Of a DNA stretch of 64,000 bases, positions 59,947 to 64,000 are shown piece by piece; position 1 is the first letter of the stretch; each line of letters begins with the position of its first letter. This stretch comes from an uncultured Oscillospiraceae bacterium (GTDB lineage: Bacteria > Bacillota > Clostridia > Oscillospirales > Oscillospiraceae). The DNA lies in NCBI GenBank assembly GCA_934646185.1, contig CAKUEH010000001.1, forward strand, positions 1 to 64,000. The letters are read 5' to 3'. The position numbers were made by a program, and so were the translations under genes. Under the pieces are notes generated by a model that was given only the letters and a program-made list of their open reading frames with translations, was not told the origin of the DNA and did not search any database.

Positions 59947-60155
59947 GATGAAAGCTCCAATCCTCAAACTCGCCGGAAAGTTCCGGTTGCATGTCACTTT
60001 GGAATGTAATATAATACATTTGGTCTGCACAAGAAACGGATGTTCTTGCAGCATGAACAAATGTCCGCGAATTTCAGCGGCCTCATCATATCATATTCAT
60101 CCTGGCCTGTCAATGTGAATCGCGGAAAAAATCAGCGTATCGGAAAGGGCTGTAT

Positions 60156-61184
60156 TTGTTGAAAACACATGATTTTTATTATGATCTGCCGGAAGAGCTG
60201 ATCGCGCAGACACCGCTGGAGCGGCGCGATGCCTCCCGGCTCATGACGCTTGACCGGAAAACCGGTGAGATCGCGCATCGCCATTTTTACGATCTGGTCG
60301 ATCTTTTGCAGCCGGGCGACTGTCTGGTGATGAATAATTCCCGCGTGCTTCCCGCGCGTCTGCTCGGGCACCGTGTCCCGACCGGCGGCGCGGTCGAGGT
60401 GCTGCTGCTCAAGGATCAGGGAAACGGCGTCTGGGAATGCCTCACAAAGCCGGGACGCAAGACGCACACCGGGACCGAGCTTTCCTTCGGAGACGGCGAG
60501 CTGACGGCGACCGTGGTAGGGGAGAGAGACGACGGCAACAAGCTCGTGCAGTTCCACTATGAAGGAATCTTCCTCGAGGTGCTCGAACGGCTGGGCAAGA
60601 TGCCGCTGCCGCCGTATATCAAGGAAGAGCTGCAGGACGGCGAGCGCTATCAGACCGTCTATTCCAAGGTCAACGGCTCCGCCGCCGCACCGACGGCCGG
60701 ACTCCATTTTACGCAGGAGCTGCTGGACAAGCTCGCAGCCAAGGGCGTCAAAGAGGCGTATATCACGCTGCACGTCGGCCTCGGCACGTTCCGCCCCGTC
60801 AAAGCCGAAGAGATCGCGGAGCATCATATGCACTCGGAATTCTGCATGATCTCCGCAGAAACAGCCGATGCCATCAACGAAACGAAGCGCGCAGGCGGAC
60901 GGATCGTCTGCGTCGGCACGACCTCCTGCCGAACGCTTGAGTCTCTGGCGGACGAAAACGGCTATTTCCATGAATCCTCCGCCTGGACGGATATCTTCAT
61001 CTATCCCGGCTATAAATTCAAGGCCATGGATGCGCTCATCACAAACTTCCACCTGCCGGAGAGCACGCTCGTCATGCTCGTTTCCGCGTTCGCGGACCGC
61101 GACAAGATCCTGAACGCCTACAACATCGCCGTACAGGAACGCTACCGCTTCTTCTCCTTCGGCGACGCGATGTTCATCTATTAA
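60156..61184 (+). CDS. queA: S-adenosylmethionine:tRNA ribosyltransferase-isomerase
   Basis: Transfers and isomerises the ribosyl part of AdoMet to preQ1 in tRNA, making epoxyqueuosine. 342 residues with the N-terminal FYYDLPEELIAQTPLERRDASRL, PTAGLHFT, HVGLGTFRPV and THTGTE-type motifs, and SFGDAMFI at the end. The start is TTG 60156, with GAAAGGG seven bases upstream; TTG 60159 is nearly as good. The tgt gene follows 15 bases later, as is usual. Confidence 0.95.
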   Translation: MLKTHDFYYDLPEELIAQTPLERRDASRLMTLDRKTGEIAHRHFYDLVDLLQPGDCLVMNNSRVLPARLLGHRVPTGGAVEVLLLKDQGNGVWECLTKPGRKTHTGTELSFGDGELTATVVGERDDGNKLVQFHYEGIFLEVLERLGKMPLPPYIKEELQDGERYQTVYSKVNGSAAAPTAGLHFTQELLDKLAAKGVKEAYITLHVGLGTFRPVKAEEIAEHHMHSEFCMISAETADAINETKRAGGRIVCVGTTSCRTLESLADENGYFHESSAWTDIFIYPGYKFKAMDALITNFHLPESTLVMLVSAFADRDKILNAYNIAVQERYRFFSFGDAMFIY

Positions 61185-61199
61185 AGAATCGAGGTAATT

Positions 61200-62330
61200 A
61201 TGTTTAAAGTATTGAAAACAGAGGGCGCTGCACGCAGAGGGGAATTTTCCTGTCCGCACGGGACGGTCCAGACCCCGGTCTTTATGAACGTCGGCACGCA
61301 GGCCGCCATCAAGGGCGCGCTGTCCGCCGCCGATCTTGAGCAGATCGGCACGCAGGTCGAGCTGTCCAACACCTATCATCTGCATCTGCGTCCCGGCGAC
61401 GAGGTCGTGCGCGATCTGGGCGGGCTTCACAAATTCATGACGTGGAACGGCCCGATCCTGACGGACTCCGGCGGCTTTCAGGTCTTTTCGCTGGCCGGCC
61501 TTCGAAAGATCAAGGAAGAAGGTGTGACGTTCGCCTCTCACCTCGACGGCCACAAGATCTTTATGGGCCCGGAGGAGAGCATGCGCATCCAGTCGAACCT
61601 CGGCTCCGATATCGCTATGGCGTTTGACGAATGCGTGGAAAACCCAGCAAAATATCCATACGCCAAAGCCTCCTGCGAGCGCACGGCGCGCTGGCTCGCC
61701 CGGTGCAAGGAGGCGCTCGCCAGATATAATGCAGAGCCCGGCGCCGTCAATCCCGGCCAGCAGCTCTGGGGGATCAACCAGGGCGCAACGTTCAAGGATC
61801 TTCGTATCTGGCACATGCAGGAGATCGCCAAGCTCGATCTGCCGGGCTACGCCATCGGCGGTCTGGCCGTCGGCGAGCCGACGGAGGTCATGTATGAGAT
61901 CATCGAGGCCGTCGAGCCGTATATGCCGAAGGATCGTCCGCGCTATCTGATGGGCGTCGGTACGCCGTCGAATATCATAGAAGCCGTCGCGCGCGGCGTG
62001 GACTTCTTCGACTGCGTTATGCCGGCTAGAAACGCGCGTCATGCCAAGCTGTTTACCTGGCAGGGGAGCATCAACCTCAAAAACGCGAAGTACACGCGCG
62101 ACGAAAGCCCCATCGATCCGCAGTGCGGCTGCCCGGTATGCAGGCGCTACTCCCGCGCGTACCTCCACCACCTGTTCAAAGCGGAAGAAATGCTTGCCAT
62201 GCGCCTGTCCGTTATGCACAATCTGTATTTTTACAATACGCTGACGCGGCGCATCCGCGACAGTCTTGACGCCGGGACCTTCGGCGATTTCCGCGTGGAG
62301 TATTCGCGGAAGCTGGCGGAAAAAATATAA
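61200..62330 (+). CDS. tgt: Queuine tRNA-ribosyltransferase (tRNA-guanine transglycosylase)
   Basis: Exchanges G34 of tRNAs with GUN anticodons for preQ1. 376 residues with TPVFMNVGTQA, ILTDSGGFQVFS (general-base D89), GINQGATFKDLR, YAIGGLAVGEP, the nucleophile Asp in FFDCVMPARNARHAKLFT, and the zinc ligands CGCPVCRRYSRAYLHHL. Paired with queA. Confidence 0.97.
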   Translation: MFKVLKTEGAARRGEFSCPHGTVQTPVFMNVGTQAAIKGALSAADLEQIGTQVELSNTYHLHLRPGDEVVRDLGGLHKFMTWNGPILTDSGGFQVFSLAGLRKIKEEGVTFASHLDGHKIFMGPEESMRIQSNLGSDIAMAFDECVENPAKYPYAKASCERTARWLARCKEALARYNAEPGAVNPGQQLWGINQGATFKDLRIWHMQEIAKLDLPGYAIGGLAVGEPTEVMYEIIEAVEPYMPKDRPRYLMGVGTPSNIIEAVARGVDFFDCVMPARNARHAKLFTWQGSINLKNAKYTRDESPIDPQCGCPVCRRYSRAYLHHLFKAEEMLAMRLSVMHNLYFYNTLTRRIRDSLDAGTFGDFRVEYSRKLAEKI

Positions 62331-62366
62331 ACCGGAAATTTTATTGAGAAATCCTGCCGCACTGAC

Positions 62367-62395
62367 TTGAAATGCAGCTGCGGACACGGTATAAT
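62367..62395 (+). promoter_or_regulatory. yajC promoter
   Basis: TTGAAA (62367-62372), 17-base spacer, consensus TATAAT (62390-62395), 29 bases before the yajC ATG. Confidence 0.8.
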
Positions 62396-62424
62396 AAACG
62401 AAATTCAAATATGGAGGAAAGACC

Positions 62425-62817
62425 ATGTACCTTTTCTTAAGCGCAGCGGATTCCACCGGTGCAGCAGGCGGCAGTGCTTCCATGATCGTCATGTTCGTCG
62501 TGCTGATCGCTGTATTCTACTTCTTTATGATCCGTCCGGAGAACAAGCGCAAAAAAGAAGCGCAGCAGATGCGTGACTCGCTGAAGGTCGGCGACAACAT
62601 CACAACCATCGGCGGCATCATCGGCGATATCGTCTCGATCAAGGACGATTCCATCGTCATCGAAACGACGACCGACCGCGTCCGCGTTGAATTTGCGAAG
62701 TTTGCGGTTTCCACCAACAACACGGCGGAAAAGGAAGCTGCCAAGCAGAAGGCGGCCGCTCTGGCTGCCCGCAAGGAGCAGAAGGAAAAAGAGAAGAAGG
62801 CTAAGAAAGATAACTAA
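62425..62817 (+). CDS. yajC: Preprotein translocase subunit YajC
   Basis: Small SecDF-associated membrane protein. 130 residues: one membrane helix (about 20-38, MIVMFVVLIAVFYFFMIRPENK), the MRDSLKVGDNITTIGGIIGDI domain, and a long Lys/Ala/Glu-rich tail typical of Clostridia. ATG 62425 follows GGAGGAAAGACC. A terminator follows directly. secD/secF are not adjacent. Confidence 0.94.
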   Translation: MYLFLSAADSTGAAGGSASMIVMFVVLIAVFYFFMIRPENKRKKEAQQMRDSLKVGDNITTIGGIIGDIVSIKDDSIVIETTTDRVRVEFAKFAVSTNNTAEKEAAKQKAAALAARKEQKEKEKKAKKDN

Positions 62818-62835
62818 ATCTTTTGCCCGCGTTCA

Positions 62836-62870
62836 AACCGGCTGAGGGACGACCTCGGCCGGTTCTTTTT
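62836..62870 (+). terminator. Terminator after yajC
   Basis: AACCGGCTGAGG/CCTCGGCCGGTT followed by CTTTTT, 18 bases after the yajC stop. Confidence 0.88.
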
Positions 62871-62912
62871 CTGCACGGACAAACATACGCTTTGGCAGAG
62901 GAGGGGAGACCT

Positions 62913-63314
62913 ATGAAATCAAAATTCTGGAACGGGAGCTTTCTGCGTACAGTCGTGCAATGCCTCGCTATCGCATGCGCCGCGCTTTTGGTCTTGTCCG
63001 CGCTGGGCGCGGGGCTTGTGCTCGGCGGCGTGGTCGATCAAAAGCAGATCCCGGCGGCAGCCGGCTGCGCGAGCTTTGCCGCGGTTTTTCTCGGGGGCTT
63101 TCTGGCTGCGAAGCATGCGGCAGGGAACAAGCTCCCCGCGTCACTTGCGGTTGCGGTCTGCTGCATCGCCGTCTGCTTTTTGGCGCGGCTGATGTTTTTC
63201 GGAAATACCGACATGCAGCTTCTGCCTGTAACGGTCTGCATGCTCACCGCCGCGCTGCTTGCGGGCATTCTGGGCAGCACCAAAAAGAAGAGCTCCCGCC
63301 GGCGCAGGCGATGA
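62913..63314 (+). CDS. Small membrane protein of the TIGR04086 type
   Basis: A 133-residue protein with four hydrophobic helices (about 15-35, 45-65, 74-92, 102-120) and a basic C-terminal tail (KKKSSRRRRR). Position just after yajC and the helix pattern match TIGR04086-family proteins of Clostridia. Function is unknown. ATG 62913 follows GGCAGAGGAGGGGAG. Confidence 0.8.
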   Translation: MKSKFWNGSFLRTVVQCLAIACAALLVLSALGAGLVLGGVVDQKQIPAAAGCASFAAVFLGGFLAAKHAAGNKLPASLAVAVCCIAVCFLARLMFFGNTDMQLLPVTVCMLTAALLAGILGSTKKKSSRRRRR

Positions 63315-63337
63315 ATCGATTCCTGCATTCGTCAAAA

Positions 63338-63354
63338 AGTAAATATAATTTACT
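63338..63354. repeat. Palindrome AGTAAAT-ATA-ATTTACT
   Basis: A perfect 7-bp inverted repeat in the AT-rich 63315-63546 stretch, which otherwise shows no gene. It might be an operator site. Confidence 0.4.
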
Positions 63355-63546
63355 ATCTATGAATTTTCATGCCCCGCGTCCGTCATTTCAAGATTTCGCT
63401 TCGCGCATGCGGATACGGCACCACATATTGTGCTTTTTACAAAAAGTAGAGGTTTCCTGCATCCGCGCAGTTCCTTTATTGACATAATATCATTAACATA
63501 ATTCCTAGTCATAATTTACAAAAATTTCGGATTCTCTAGTTTTTCC

Positions 63547-63575
63547 TTGAAATTTTCCGATGTTTGCGCTATAGT
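63547..63575 (+). promoter_or_regulatory. Promoter of the recombinase gene
   Basis: TTGAAA (63547-63552), 17-base spacer, TATAGT (63570-63575). Transcription would start about 140 bases before the ATG, leaving a long leader. Confidence 0.75.
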
Positions 63576-63581
63576 AACATC

Positions 63582-63722
63582 ACTTCCTGTGAAACAGGAG
63601 GTAGAAATAACCTTGATCGCATAATTTCTTAAGAATTCTGAAGATCGCGCCGGACGTTCGGTTTTTTCTGATTCTTAAAATAATGCGACCGTGATTTTGA
63701 TCGATTTCGGAAGGGCCTTCGC
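63582..63722 (+). promoter_or_regulatory. Structured leader upstream of the recombinase gene, possible attenuator
   Basis: The leader opens with ACTTCCTGT-GAA-ACAGGAGGT (63582-63602). Next comes a long arm CGCAT...TTAAGAAT (63618-63636) that pairs with ATTCTTAA...ATGCG (63671-63687). Between the arms sits CCGGACGTTCGG followed by TTTTTT (63650-63667), a short intrinsic-terminator-like element. Formation of the long stem would enclose that element. The pairings are visible; regulation is inference. Confidence 0.45.
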
Positions 63723-64000
63723 ATGAGTGATATAATTATGCGATATGAGGATTACCTCATCCACACCAAACACGCATCTGACAACACCATCGCGTCCTAT
63801 ATGCGCGACCTGCGCCAGTATGCGTCATATCTCGGCTCCGAAGGGATCGATGTTCTGGACGCGGATCAGACGGTCGTCTCCGGCTATATGGGCAGCATGA
63901 AGGCCGGAGGAAAATCCGCCGCTACGATCTCCCGCGCGCTGGCTTCGATCAAAAGCCTGTACATTTTCGCGATCCAGAACCATGAGATCGAAGAAAACCC
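63723..64000 (+). CDS. xerD: Tyrosine recombinase (XerC/XerD type), N-terminal part only
   Basis: 92 codons at the right edge. The product begins MSDIIMRYEDYLIHTKHASD, then NTIASYMRDLRQYASYL and SAATISRALASIKSLYIFAI, which is the SAM-like DNA-binding N-domain of Xer recombinases. The catalytic RHRHY domain lies outside the window. It could be the housekeeping XerD for dimer resolution or a related integrase; the chromosomal context favours Xer. The ribosome site is GGAAGGG before ATG 63723. Confidence 0.82.
   Translation, partial: MSDIIMRYEDYLIHTKHASDNTIASYMRDLRQYASYLGSEGIDVLDADQTVVSGYMGSMKAGGKSAATISRALASIKSLYIFAIQNHEIEEN

Noticed and set aside
60132..62492. A 786-codon open frame antisense to queA and tgt
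   Set aside because: Mirror image of two coding regions with intact motifs; no start signal and no family features.

Overview
The window looks like a piece of a GC-rich clostridial chromosome (Firmicutes, most likely Oscillospiraceae/Ruminococcaceae). The reasons are strong AGGAGG-type ribosome binding sites with frequent TTG/GTG starts, a GlpP antiterminator, a T-box leader, a paired GlgC/GlgD, RNase J, a GdpP-type c-di-AMP phosphodiesterase, an IscU-like/GGGtGRT gene pair, and a yajC/TIGR04086-type neighbourhood. It is mostly core chromosome. I saw no prophage, complete insertion sequence, CRISPR array, rRNA or tRNA gene.

Layout. 0-3.2 kb: a leftward glycerol operon (glpP, TetR-type regulator, glpK, glpF running off the left edge). 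3.4-4.2 kb: a cysteine-rich clostridial protein. 4.4-9.1 kb: a rightward run tagA-like/tmk/DJ-1/mltG/trhP. 9.2-15.8 kb: MATE exporter, phosphohexomutase, a secreted SLH-type protein and gdpP. 16-19 kb: a candidate small RNA, RNase J and rpoD. 19.2-21.7 kb: an unrecognised lipoprotein and an isopropanol-type alcohol dehydrogenase. 21.8-29.1 kb: a six-gene leftward operon (CoA ligase, iorA, iorB, paaK, tandem-ACT protein, aminotransferase) behind a T-box whose specifier reads best as UAC (Tyr). 29.2-39.3 kb: a complete glycogen operon (glgB, C, D, A, P and a GH13 hydrolase). 39.3-39.7 kb: a hairpin-rich stretch with no gene that looks like a structured RNA. 39.7-42.1 kb: tusA/yedE (selenium or sulfur) and a radical SAM gene. 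42.2-49 kb: a long leftward housekeeping operon rodA-rplI-dnaB-tilS-hpt-ftsH. 49.2-51 kb: tsaE, tsaB and upp. 51.2-52.9 kb: the IscU-like/GGGtGRT pair. 53-57.7 kb: an XRE regulator, a cupin and an MBOAT/DHHW O-acylation cluster with a lipoprotein. 58-60 kb: asd-dapA. 60-63.3 kb: queA, tgt, yajC and a small membrane protein. 63.7 kb to the right edge: the start of a tyrosine recombinase.

How the genes work together. The most informative unit is the T-box operon. Its enzymes would run arylacetate -> arylacetyl-CoA -> arylpyruvate -> aromatic amino acid. Because a T-box turns expression on when its tRNA is uncharged, the arrangement argues for aromatic amino acid salvage from aryl acids rather than catabolism. 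The glycogen operon makes and breaks storage polysaccharide, with the phosphohexomutase supplying glucose-1-phosphate. The tilS-hpt-ftsH, tsaE-tsaB, queA-tgt and yajC genes cover tRNA modification, purine salvage, proteolysis and secretion. The best leads for undescribed biology are the T-box/aryl-acid operon, the hairpin-rich stretch at 39.3-39.7 kb, the IscU-like/GGGtGRT pair, and structured leaders at about 16.0 kb and 63.6 kb.
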